A stretch of 64,000 bases of DNA from Nocardia bovistercoris (lineage in GTDB: Bacteria > Actinomycetota > Actinomycetes > Mycobacteriales > Mycobacteriaceae), in NCBI RefSeq assembly GCF_015674855.1, contig NZ_JADMLG010000014.1, positions 62,001-126,000 of the forward strand, in the 5' to 3' direction. Position numbers and translations under genes: made by a program. Positions 17,679 to 25,504 of the stretch are shown here, piece by piece. The notes under the pieces were generated by a model, which saw nothing but the letters and a program-made list of their open reading frames with translations, ran no database searches and was not told the origin of the DNA. Positions within the stretch are counted from its first letter, which is position 1; every line of letters starts with the position of its first letter.

Positions 17679-17948
17679 CTACGCGCACCGCGCCCGTGTC
17701 TCGGCGGCGGCGTCCGCGTTCGGCGGTTGCGCGGCGGGCGGGCGCATACCGACGGGCAGCACCTGACGCGCCGTCGGTCCCTTCGCCGTCACCACGACCT
17801 CGAAGTCGACCTGGCAGCCTTCCGCGAGCATCGGACGGATCTCCTCGGGCAGGTCGCGCCCTTCGATGAGCAGGTCGGCGCTGCCGTCCGCGGCGGCGAT
17901 GAACCCGAATTCCTTGACTTCGTCGAACCATTTCACCGTGCCCTGCAT
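17679..17948 (-). CDS. cold-shock-domain protein
   Basis: 89 residues. MQGTVKWFDEVKEFGFIAA is a cold-shock RNP1 region with altered residues (usual form KWFN-EKGFGFI), followed by a shorter than usual RNP2 and a tail of about 20 Ala/Pro residues. It probably binds single-stranded nucleic acid. AGGAG seven bases before ATG. A TATAAT (-10) near 18247-18252 on the minus strand would give a 5' leader of about 290 bases, a length common for cold-shock mRNAs (inference). Confidence 0.8.
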   Translation of the reverse strand: MQGTVKWFDEVKEFGFIAAADGSADLLIEGRDLPEEIRPMLAEGCQVDFEVVVTAKGPTARQVLPVGMRPPAAQPPNADAAAETRARCA

Positions 17949-18489
17949 GGAATCTCCTGACGTGTTCTCGAAATGCTCTGGTCTCGACATGTTCCGGATA
18001 TCTGTGCGATCGACCCGTGTGGGGGAGTTCGCTGAGCCCGCCGCCGCGGATGGTTCGGCGCCGCGCCCCCCGTGCGAAGAGTCGAGAACGACCGGGCGCG
18101 TCGTTACGGACTGCGGGCGAATAGGGGTGTGCGACCTGCGCTTCCCCCGTGTCGGTCGCCGGATGCGGACCTCAGGTCCGCGAGTTTCCGCAGAAAGTAC
18201 CGGAAGGTCGGTTGGGTGGCGAACTCCGGTAAGCAGTTTGGGCAAAATTATAGTTACTCCTGCATATATGCATACAAATTTTATTAAGTTCGATCCGGTA
18301 AATCCCTGAACAGCTTCGATATCGACGCTAGAGTCCTGGTCGAGACCGACTGGCGCGGCGCACGTGGTGATCTGAATCCAGCGCGCGATCTGTCGGCAAC
18401 CGGTCGGCGGCATCGTCGAAACACAGCGGGGTCACGGTTCGCCCGGCCGGCTCGCTGAGGCGTTCCTGCTACTTCTCGAAAGGTGCACG
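17949..18489. promoter_or_regulatory. divergent intergenic region with AT-rich island
   Basis: A 541-bp region between the cold-shock gene and the EspR-like gene. At 18241-18295 the base composition turns AT-rich, unlike anything else in the window. It holds the perfect palindrome TGCATATATGCA (18261-18272) and, on the minus strand, TTGTAT (18277-18272) 19 bases before TATAAT (18252-18247). Likely promoter DNA and a possible binding site for a nucleoid protein. No gene is supported here. Confidence 0.5.
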
Positions 18490-18954
18490 ATGACAAGTGA
18501 GGCGGTGCGAGATCGCCGCGGCGACGTCGAATTCGCGGCGCGGCTGGACGGGCTCATCGGCGAATGGGAGCTCAGCCACGGGCACCAACTGCAATATCGC
18601 CATCTGGTCGAGGCGCTGGCTCGCGAGGGGCAGGCGGCCTCGGCGTCTTACATGTCGATGCTGCGGCGCGGGCATCGCAGCAGGCCACGCCCCGAACTCA
18701 TCGAGGCGTTGGCGGGCTTCTTCGGCGCCGACCCGCACTGGCTGCGGACCGGCACCGCGCGCGGCGAGCGGCGCGCCGACGTGAGCGTCATCGCGACGGT
18801 CTCGCACTATCCGCTGCGGCGGCTGCTGCTCGCCGCGACCGGGTTGTCGAGTCCGTCGCTGTCGATGCTCGCCGAACTGGCCGAACGGATCAGGCCCGGT
18901 GACGCCGAGCTACCCGGATTGCGCTACACGGCACGGCTGACCGATTCGTCGTGA
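18490..18954 (+). CDS. EspR-like helix-turn-helix regulator
   Basis: 154 residues. The N-terminal domain (FAARLDGLIGEWELSHG, SASYMSMLRRGHRSRPRPELI) follows the atypical XRE fold of mycobacterial EspR: an extended first helix, a recognition helix with the SYLSxLRxGxRxxP-type pattern, then LAGFFGADPHWL. The C-terminal part (LSMLAELAERIRP) could dimerise, as in EspR. EspR-type proteins act as nucleoid-associated regulators of secretion and cell-wall genes. Ribosome site AAAGG upstream of ATG. It sits beside an AT-rich island and before genes for secreted proteins, so a local role is plausible. Confidence 0.75.
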   Translation: MTSEAVRDRRGDVEFAARLDGLIGEWELSHGHQLQYRHLVEALAREGQAASASYMSMLRRGHRSRPRPELIEALAGFFGADPHWLRTGTARGERRADVSVIATVSHYPLRRLLLAATGLSSPSLSMLAELAERIRPGDAELPGLRYTARLTDSS

Positions 18955-19214
18955 CCGGTGCGCGCGCCGAATCCGGTGGCGCGCGGTGACACAACGGCGC
19001 GGTGCCGTGTCCGAATCGTTCTAAACAAACTCGTGGTCGGTGTCGCTCGGGGTTTCCATACATTTGCCGGAGCGGATCACCTAATCATCACGGGATCCTG
19101 GTCGGGCCTTCGCGGGCCTGTGGTTTTCTATTGCCTCGAGACGGGCCGTGCGTCGGATGCGACGACACCTGGCCCGTCTCTTACGCCTGCCCAGGGAATC
19201 GAAAAGGACAATTC

Positions 19215-19889
19215 GTGATCGTAACCACGCGTATCGCGGCGATGGGTATCGCAATCGCCGCGGCCGTCGCGCCGGTGACCGCCCGTGCGGAGGCGCTCGC
19301 CGAGCCGAATATCGAATACCGGGTAACGTCCGTGGATCGTGGCGTCCTCGCCACGCTGTCGCACGGGAGTTTCGCGATGGACCGGGACAGCCGCACCTTC
19401 ACCGTGCTCGACGGCGCGGGCGCACCCGTACTCGTCGTGCCGACGCGATTCACCGTGGGGGACAAGGAATTGACGGCCGACGGCGTGATCGGCGCCGACG
19501 CGCGGGAACTGCGCCTGACGCCGCGCGCGCTCGAGCCGCTACGCGATCCGGCGGCGCGGCCGATCGCCTCGACCGTGGAAGATCAAGCGGCGCTGTCGGA
19601 CTTCTCCACTCGATTCGGACTCGCCACGGCCATCGGCACTTTCCTCGGCACCGCCGCCGGCCTCGCGATCGGCGGCGTCGCGGGCTGTATTCTCCTGCTC
19701 GCCCCTTTCGCCGGACTCGGCTGCGTTCCGGCGCTCATCGCGGGCGCGGGGATCGGCGGCATTCTCGGCACCATCGTGGTCGGCGGTCCGATATTGATCG
19801 TGTCCGCCATGGAATTGGTCGAGACGCTGTCCGCGCCGAAAGGCAGGAGCAAATGGGCGGAGATCTACGAAGTGGACCCGGTGCGCTGA
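19215..19889 (+). CDS. small secreted or surface protein with Gly-rich hydrophobic segments
   Basis: 224 residues from a GTG with AAAAGGA six bases upstream. Residues 1-26 are a signal peptide ending near TARAEA. The middle is a beta-rich polar region. From about residue 140 three Gly/Ala/Ile-rich hydrophobic stretches follow (TFLGTAAGLAIGGVAG, GAGIGGILGTIVVGG), as in small pore-like or membrane-inserting domains. Shares this layout with the protein at 20020, so the two may be distant paralogues. I do not recognise a named family. Followed by a strong terminator. Confidence 0.65.
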   Translation: MIVTTRIAAMGIAIAAAVAPVTARAEALAEPNIEYRVTSVDRGVLATLSHGSFAMDRDSRTFTVLDGAGAPVLVVPTRFTVGDKELTADGVIGADARELRLTPRALEPLRDPAARPIASTVEDQAALSDFSTRFGLATAIGTFLGTAAGLAIGGVAGCILLLAPFAGLGCVPALIAGAGIGGILGTIVVGGPILIVSAMELVETLSAPKGRSKWAEIYEVDPVR

Positions 19890-19910
19890 CGGGATGCACG
19901 ATTTCCACCC

Positions 19911-19944
19911 GGTAACGGGCGCGTCGCGGGACGCGTCCGTTACC
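19911..19944 (+). terminator. rho-independent-type hairpin
   Basis: A 15-bp stem (GGTAACGGGCGCGTC with GACGCGTCCGTTACC, one mismatch) and a four-base loop, 21 bases after the stop of the secreted protein gene. No T-tract, as is common in actinobacteria. Confidence 0.75.
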
Positions 19945-20019
19945 GGCGTTCATAGTGATCGGATTCATCAAGTGCGGTCGCAGAGGTCGCAAGTCGAGTA
20001 AATCGGAGAGGTTGAGCGT

Positions 20020-20784
20020 ATGCACGGACATCGTGAACCGGCCACCGGCCGGACACTGGCAGCTCGCGCGGCGATCGTCGCGGTCGCGGGGGTGGCCCCG
20101 GTCCTCGTCCAGTCCGCGGCGAACGCGGCGCCGATCGAGACCGCCGATGTCGGTGTGTCGATCCCGGTCGACGCGCACGTCGGCGCGGTGGCGCCCATCG
20201 CCGAGGTCGACCCGGCCGCACCGCTTTCGGTCGCCGCCGAGCGCAACGACCCGACCCGCAAACGGTCGGGAGCCGTGCAGGCTCCGCTGGTCGGCGTCGA
20301 TCCCGGCACCCTGCACCTGCCGGACTTCTCGGCCCCCGCGGTGGCCCCGATCCAGGCCCCCGAGGGCAAGATCCGGGTCGGCAGCGTGCAGATGGACGCG
20401 CCCGAGTGGTTGCCCGCGGATATCACCGCGCAGGTCAACGACGGCGCGGCGGGCGCCGAGGCCTCGTTGGCGCAGACACTCGACTCCGCCGGATTCGATC
20501 CGGCCAGGTCCGATCGCATCGCCGCCGAGGTCGTCGGCAAGGCCGCCATCGGCGCATCGGTCGGCTCGACGCTGGTGAGTCCGCTCGCGGGCACGAGCGC
20601 CCTGATCGGCGCGGCCACCGGATTCGTCGCGGGCACCCCGTTCGCCCCCGCGGGGTGGGTGGTCGTGACGGCACTCGGCGCAGGCATCGGCTACGGCGTC
20701 ATCGCGGCGCCCGCCATGCTGGTCGGCGGCGCGGTCGGCGCGGCCGTCGGCGCGGTCGAGGGCTACAACGCGGTGACTCCGTAG
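20020..20784 (+). CDS. secreted protein with Gly-rich hydrophobic C-terminus
   Basis: 254 residues. The signal sequence (TLAARAAIVAVAGVAPVLVQSAANAA) ends near residue 36. Residues 40-130 are Pro/Val/Asp-rich and probably extended. Residues 170-250 form Gly/Ala-rich hydrophobic repeats with the GxxxG-type pattern of packed membrane helices. Such two-part proteins are common in Nocardia and Rhodococcus and some are annotated as insoluble-domain proteins; function unknown. Same orientation and architecture as the gene at 19215, but separated from it by a terminator. Confidence 0.65.
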   Translation: MHGHREPATGRTLAARAAIVAVAGVAPVLVQSAANAAPIETADVGVSIPVDAHVGAVAPIAEVDPAAPLSVAAERNDPTRKRSGAVQAPLVGVDPGTLHLPDFSAPAVAPIQAPEGKIRVGSVQMDAPEWLPADITAQVNDGAAGAEASLAQTLDSAGFDPARSDRIAAEVVGKAAIGASVGSTLVSPLAGTSALIGAATGFVAGTPFAPAGWVVVTALGAGIGYGVIAAPAMLVGGAVGAAVGAVEGYNAVTP

Positions 20785-20886
20785 GTATACGAGTCGTCGC
20801 GTCGAATCCGTCGGGCGGTGCGTGCTCGTGAATTCGACCGGCCGTGGCGTTCGAGCGGTTCGCGTCGACGCTACGGTCGCCCTCGG

Positions 20887-21384
20887 TCAGCGGACGGATG
20901 CGCAGCCCTGCAGGGTCTGGAAGTCGCCCGCGAAGCCGAGGCCGCCGGTGCAGGTCGGCGCGCTCGTGCCGGTAACGGTCACCGTAGCGCCCGGCCCGGC
21001 GATGGCCAGCGACAGGCCGGGGCGGACTCCAGTCGCGGTGACGGTCGCGCCGGGGCCGACGGCGATGGCGGCGGGCCCGGACAGCGGCGAGGACGCCGAG
21101 GCCGCGGTGCCGCCATTGCTCGCGATGGCGAGTGCGAGGCTGGTGGGGCCCGCGTCGGCGGAGGCGTCGGCGCCGAGTCCGTACGCGGCGGCGGCGCTGC
21201 CATCGACGCTGGTAGCCGAACACGACGCGTCGGCGTCGCCGGTCGCTGCGGCGCCCGCCCCGGGGACCGGGCAGGCGGTATTCGTGGCAGCGGCCTGCGG
21301 TGCGGTCGCCGACCAGACGGCAAGCGCCGCCGGGAATGCGGCGGCGAGCGCGAACGCGCGGATACGGGTACGTGAGTCGAACAT
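20887..21384 (-). CDS. secreted Ala/Gly/Thr-rich small protein
   Basis: 165 residues. A signal peptide (RAFALAAAFPAALAVWSATAPQAAA) ends near residue 34. The mature part is low complexity with repeated Ala, Gly, Ser and Thr and four Cys (TACPV, ASCSA, PTCTG, QGCAS) that could form two disulphides. Strong ribosome site AAGGAG eight bases before ATG. Probably an exported cell-surface protein; I do not know its family. Convergent with the gene at 20020. Confidence 0.65.
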   Translation of the reverse strand: MFDSRTRIRAFALAAAFPAALAVWSATAPQAAATNTACPVPGAGAAATGDADASCSATSVDGSAAAAYGLGADASADAGPTSLALAIASNGGTAASASSPLSGPAAIAVGPGATVTATGVRPGLSLAIAGPGATVTVTGTSAPTCTGGLGFAGDFQTLQGCASVR

Positions 21385-21645
21385 GGCTGCTCCTTGCCGG
21401 TGACCGCCGCGCGTGCGATGGGTCGATACGGACCGGCGACGGCGATCACGGAATCGATCGGTGTCGTTGTGGAGGCCGCTCAGGCGCATCCCGGTGCGGC
21501 ACAACCTCACGGTAGTCGATATTCGATGCAATTTCGATGCACTGCGGTGAAGTGCGTGGATACTGACGACGTGGCGGGCCGGCGCTCGCAGCGGGTGAGC
21601 CCGGCGTGGTTGAGCCTGCAAGTGGTGGGCCTGGTATGGGTGAGC

Positions 21646-21978
21646 TCAGAGCGGGTGGGCGCGGATCGAGGTGGCGTGGGCGCGTAAGGCGGCGGGGAGT
21701 TCGGCCAGGTCGACGGTGTCGGCGCGGTGCTCGATGACGCTGTTGTGGACCCAGGCGGCGAGGCTGTAGCCGATGCGGGGGCGGACCGGGGGCGCGGTGT
21801 CGGCGGGCGGGTCGATGTCGACGCGCAGGGCGAGTTCGTCGAGCGCGGCGGCGATCTGGGAGCCCGAACCGCTGTGGCGCGCCCGCCACCACAGGTGGCA
21901 GCCGGCGGGCCAGGTCAGTTCCACCAGGCAGTCCACCTGCTGGGTCGAATCTGCTCCCGGCCGTGTGACCATCGTCAT
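21646..21978 (-). CDS. hypothetical 110-residue protein
   Basis: 110 residues, soluble, no recognised motif. It contains VDCLVELTWPAGCHLWWRAR and a C-terminal helix (LAELPAALRAHATSIR). The reading frame has the codon use of its neighbours, but no clear ribosome site precedes either of the two nearby ATG codons (21978, 21972). Divergent from the metallophore-type operon beginning at 22177, about 110 bases from its Zur/Fur-like box, so it could share that control. Confidence 0.5.
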   Translation of the reverse strand: MTMVTRPGADSTQQVDCLVELTWPAGCHLWWRARHSGSGSQIAAALDELALRVDIDPPADTAPPVRPRIGYSLAAWVHNSVIEHRADTVDLAELPAALRAHATSIRAHPL

Positions 21979-22090
21979 GCATTGTGGCCCGAATGTCGCG
22001 AATCGGTGGGCGACTCGCGGATTTTCCGGCGCGTTCGACCCTCGCGCGCCGGTCCGGTGTCGGCCGCGCGCGAATCAGGGCTATGCAAAC

Positions 22091-22106
22091 GACAATCGTT
22101 ATCATT
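22091..22106. promoter_or_regulatory. possible Zur/Fur-type metal-regulator box
   Basis: The minus strand reads AATGATAACGATTGTC, close to the actinobacterial Zur/Fur pattern AATGATAA-TCAT-TTTC (13 of 16 by eye). It lies about 70 bases before the GTG of the ATP-grasp gene, in a short AT-rich stretch. This position suits repression of the chelator operon by metal. The match is from memory of the motif, not a scored search. Confidence 0.45.
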
Positions 22107-22176
22107 AGTATCGTCTCGGCCGGCCGGGAAACGGTCCGGCTTGTCCGAGTGGGGAATCCGAGACGGAGCGAATGTC

Positions 22177-23442
22177 GTGGCGCATCTGCTGATGATCGAG
22201 AGTTGGGTCGGGTCGATGAGCACCCTGCTGCCCCTGGCCATTCGGGAGCGAGGTCACCACTTCAGCTTCCTCACCCGAGATCTCGGGCACTACCTGCGCG
22301 CCCGCGACGACGCGAGGCATCCGCTGCTCGGCGCGGCGAACATCCTCACCGTCGAAACCAACGACCCGGCAGCGGTATCGGCGCGACTCGGCGCGCTGCG
22401 TCCAGCGCTGCCCTTCGACGGGGTGCTGTCCTCCTGCGACTACTACCTGCCGCTGGTCGCGGCCGTCGCCGCGGAATTCGGGCTGCCGGGGCCCGAGCGC
22501 GCCGCGGTCGCCATCGCCTGCGACAAACAGCGCACCCGCGAGGTGTGCGCGGCGGCGGGCGTGCCGGGCCCGCGCTTCGCCGTCGGCGTCCGATGGACGC
22601 AATTGAGCGCCGCCGCAACGGAAATCGGCTATCCGCTGGTGGTCAAGCCGGTCGACCTGTGCGCCGGGATGTTCGTGCGCATGGTGCGCGACGCTCAGGA
22701 GTTGCGCGACGCGGTCGAACGGATCACCGGCTTCCCGGTCAATGCCCGCGGGCAGGTGCGTGCGCAGGCGATCCTGCTCGAGGAATGCCTCGACGGACCC
22801 GAGTACAGCGTCGAGACCGTCACGCACGGCGGGCGGACCGGCGTCGTCGGCGTCACCGACAAGACCGTCGTCGGCGCGCCGTCGTTCATCGAGTCGGGCC
22901 ACATGTTCCCCGCCGCACTCGATCCCGGCGCGGCGGCCGGGATCGGCGCGGTTGCGGTCGCGGCCGTCGAGGCGATCGGACTCGACGACACGGTCGCGCA
23001 CACCGAGATCAAGCTGACGCGCGAAGGGCCGAAACTGATCGAGGTGAACCCGAGGCCCGCGGGCAATCGCATCACCGAATTGGTGCGCCGGGTCACCGGA
23101 ATCGACCTGCCTGCCGTGCACGCCGAGCTGGCCGCGGGCGGCGATCCCGACCTGACACCGGCGGCCACCGGCGTCGGCAGCGCCGCCGTCGCGTTCGCGG
23201 TGCCCACCGCAACCGGCACGTTGACGGGGATCACCGGCGACGAGGGGTGGCCCGCGCACCCGGGGATCGTGGACTACGCGCTGCCCGCACCGGGCGCGGC
23301 GACGCGGGCCGCGCGGGACAACAACGGCTATCTCGGCCACGTGCTCGTGACCGACCCGAGACCGGGGGCGGCGGGCGCGACCGCCCGCGCGCTGATCGAC
23401 GGACTGCGTTTCGACCACGTCGCGACGGAATCGGTCCGATGA
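22177..23442 (+). CDS. ATP-grasp ligase (amino-acid/dipeptide ligase type)
   Basis: 421 residues. A Rossmann-like pre-ATP-grasp domain is followed by the ATP-grasp fold: the ATP Lys in GYPLVVKPVDLCAG near residue 155, EECLDGPEYSVET near 205, and the Mg site in HTEIKLTREGPKLIEVNPRPAGNRI near 275-300. Enzymes of this type join a carboxylate to an amine using ATP, often making dipeptides. GTG at 22177 chosen for GGAG nine bases upstream; other in-frame starts lie in non-coding-like DNA. First gene of the operon, after the possible Zur/Fur box. With the epimerase and PLP enzyme downstream, an unusual dipeptide-like product is inferred. Confidence 0.85.
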   Translation: MAHLLMIESWVGSMSTLLPLAIRERGHHFSFLTRDLGHYLRARDDARHPLLGAANILTVETNDPAAVSARLGALRPALPFDGVLSSCDYYLPLVAAVAAEFGLPGPERAAVAIACDKQRTREVCAAAGVPGPRFAVGVRWTQLSAAATEIGYPLVVKPVDLCAGMFVRMVRDAQELRDAVERITGFPVNARGQVRAQAILLEECLDGPEYSVETVTHGGRTGVVGVTDKTVVGAPSFIESGHMFPAALDPGAAAGIGAVAVAAVEAIGLDDTVAHTEIKLTREGPKLIEVNPRPAGNRITELVRRVTGIDLPAVHAELAAGGDPDLTPAATGVGSAAVAFAVPTATGTLTGITGDEGWPAHPGIVDYALPAPGAATRAARDNNGYLGHVLVTDPRPGAAGATARALIDGLRFDHVATESVR

Positions 23443-24449
23443 CCCGCGCCACATCCGCGCCGCCGCGCCCGCGCACGGTGGCCGAACTGTCGGCATGGGC
23501 GTCCGCCGCCGCACTCGGCCCCGACCCCGCCGACCTCAGGGTCGCGACCGCGTTCCGCACCGTCTACGGCACCCGCCACGTCGGCCGCGCCCGGGCCTAC
23601 CGCAACGAAGTGCTCAGCGTCCGCGTCGGTGCGGCGGTCGGTTCCTGTGGGGTCGAGGACGGGGCCGGCGATGATCCCGACGGCCGCGTCGATGGCCGCG
23701 TCGGTGCGGCGGTCGGTTCCTGTGGGGTCGAGGACGGGGCCGGCGATGATCCCGACGGCCGCGTCGATGGCCGCGTCGGCGCGGCGGTAGGTTCCCGCGG
23801 CGTCGAGGACGGGACGGGCGATGTTCGCGACTGTCTCATCGATGACTGCGTCGGCGCGACCGTCGCCGAACTGCTCGACCATCCGCGCACCGCCGTCCGC
23901 ATCGCCGCGCTCGACGCCTACCTCATGCACTGCGCACCGCATCCGCGAGCGGGCGGGCTGCGCGCGGAGGCGGTGTCGATCGCGGGCGCCACCTCGCTGG
24001 CGAAGTCGCGCAGGCGCGCCGAGACCGTGGTCGATCTGCTCGGACTCGGCCACGGCGGCACGGTACTCGTCATCGGCGTCGTCAATTCCTTACTGGCGCA
24101 ACTACGTTCGCGCGGGTTGCGCTACGTGCCGTGCGACCGGGCCGGGGGACGCACCGAATGGGGTGATCCGGTGTCGACCGAAGCCGGTACGGCGGTCGAG
24201 GACTGCGACGCCATGCTCGTCACCGGAATGACGCTGGGCAACGGCACATTCGACGATCTGCGGTCGGCCGCCGTGCGCCGCGGCATCCCGATGGTGATGT
24301 TCGCGCAGAGCGGCAGCGCGATACTGCCGTGGTTCGTCGGCGCGGGCGGCGTGCGCGCGGTCTCGGCCGAACCGTATCCGTTCTTCGCCCTGAACGGCGG
24401 TCCGAGCACACTGTTCCGCTACCGCGAGGAGGCGTCGTGTTCGCGGTGA
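23439..24449 (+). CDS. DUF364-like putative metal-chelation protein with tandem-repeat insert
   Basis: 336 residues. The C-terminal half (SLAKSRRRAETVVDLL, VLVIGVVNSLL, MLVTGMTLGNGTFDDLRSA, VMFAQSGSAILP) follows the DUF364 heavy-metal-chelation Rossmann domain, and the N-terminal part (ATAFRTVYGTRHVG, TAVRIAALDAYLM) its partner domain. Between these, residues about 61-138 are three near-identical 25-residue repeats rich in Gly and Asp (GVEDGAGDDPDGRVDG), which I take to be an in-frame expansion. DUF364 proteins often accompany iron or metal ABC importers. ATGA overlap with the ligase gene, and its own end overlaps the PLP enzyme gene by 13 bases. Confidence 0.68.
   Translation: MTRATSAPPRPRTVAELSAWASAAALGPDPADLRVATAFRTVYGTRHVGRARAYRNEVLSVRVGAAVGSCGVEDGAGDDPDGRVDGRVGAAVGSCGVEDGAGDDPDGRVDGRVGAAVGSRGVEDGTGDVRDCLIDDCVGATVAELLDHPRTAVRIAALDAYLMHCAPHPRAGGLRAEAVSIAGATSLAKSRRRAETVVDLLGLGHGGTVLVIGVVNSLLAQLRSRGLRYVPCDRAGGRTEWGDPVSTEAGTAVEDCDAMLVTGMTLGNGTFDDLRSAAVRRGIPMVMFAQSGSAILPWFVGAGGVRAVSAEPYPFFALNGGPSTLFRYREEASCSR
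23621..23875 (+). repeat. tandem 75-bp repeats inside the DUF364-like gene
   Basis: Units begin at 23621, 23696 and 23771, with a diverged partial fourth at 23846. The first two are almost identical; the third has changes (SCG becomes SRG, GAGDDPDG becomes GTGDVRDC). The period is a multiple of three, so the frame is kept. Confidence 0.9.
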
Positions 24450-25504
24450 CCGGAGACGGCGTGCGCGGCCGCCCCGACCTGCTCCGCTTGATCGGCGCGA
24501 CACCGGTGGTCGCCCTACCCGCCGGACTCGGCCTCGACTACCTGGCGAAACTCGAATCCCACGGCGTCGGCGGCATGAAGGCGCGCGCCGCGGTGGCGAT
24601 GCTGACGGCCGCCATCGGGCGCGGCGAACTCGCCCCCGAAGCGCCGGTGATCGAATCGACCAGCGGCACACTGGGAGTGGGACTCGCACTGGCGGGCAAG
24701 GCGCTCGGGCATCCGACCGTGCTCGTGGTGGACGACGCGCTCGAACCAGAGATGCGCGCCTTGTTCGCGGCTTACGGCGTGCGGCTCGAGGTGGTGACCC
24801 GCCCGCATCCGGTCGGCGGCTGGCAGCAGGCCAGGCTGGACCGGCTCGCGGAACTGCTCGCGGCGACCCCCGGCGCGTATTGGCCCGACCAGTACAACAA
24901 TCCGGACAACGCGCGCGGCTACGCGGGGATGGCGCTCGAGATCGTGCGACAGGTCGAATCGGTGGACGTCCTCGTGGTCTCGGTCGGCACGGGCGGGCAT
25001 TCCGCCGGACTCGCCGCGGCGCTGCGCCCGCATTGGCCGCGGCTGCGCATCATCGGCGTGGATTCGGTGGGGTCGCGGATCTTCGGGCAGCCCGCGCGTG
25101 CGCGGCTGATGCGCGGGCTCGGCAGCAGCATCCTGCCCCGCAATGTCGCCTACGCGACCTTCGACGAGGTGCACTGGGTCGGGCCGACCGAGGCCGCGGC
25201 GTCCTGCCGGGAGTTGGCCGGTGCCACCACGATCGCGGGCGGGTGGAGCACCGGCGCGACCGCGTTGGTCGCGGCGTGGGCCGCCCGCCGGGAGCCGAGC
25301 GCGCGCGTGCTCACGGTCTTCCCGGACGGACCGATGCGCTACCTGCGCACCATCTACGACGACCGGTGGTGCGCCGAACAAGGCATCGACGGCGCGCCGG
25401 TCACGCATCCGGTGGAGATCGGCAGCTCCGAACGGGTGGAGGTGCGCGGGTGGGCGCGCTGTCGCGCCGTCGCCGATCCGCGCACGTGCGAGGTGCCTGC
25501 GTGA
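24437..25504 (+). CDS. PLP-dependent cysteine-synthase-like enzyme
   Basis: 355 residues, fold-type II PLP enzyme. The PLP Lys is in ESHGVGGMKARAA (residue about 44), the substrate loop is ESTSGTLGVGLALAG, and the phosphate-binding loop is SVGTGGHSAGL. It resembles cysteine synthase and SbnA-type enzymes, which perform beta-replacement to make O- or N-linked amino acids such as 2,3-diaminopropionate precursors. The usual SGNTG loop reads SGTLG, so the acceptor substrate may differ from that of cysteine synthase. GTG start with AGGAGG just upstream. It probably supplies the unusual amino acid to the ligase. Confidence 0.85.
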   Translation: MFAVTGDGVRGRPDLLRLIGATPVVALPAGLGLDYLAKLESHGVGGMKARAAVAMLTAAIGRGELAPEAPVIESTSGTLGVGLALAGKALGHPTVLVVDDALEPEMRALFAAYGVRLEVVTRPHPVGGWQQARLDRLAELLAATPGAYWPDQYNNPDNARGYAGMALEIVRQVESVDVLVVSVGTGGHSAGLAAALRPHWPRLRIIGVDSVGSRIFGQPARARLMRGLGSSILPRNVAYATFDEVHWVGPTEAAASCRELAGATTIAGGWSTGATALVAAWAARREPSARVLTVFPDGPMRYLRTIYDDRWCAEQGIDGAPVTHPVEIGSSERVEVRGWARCRAVADPRTCEVPA

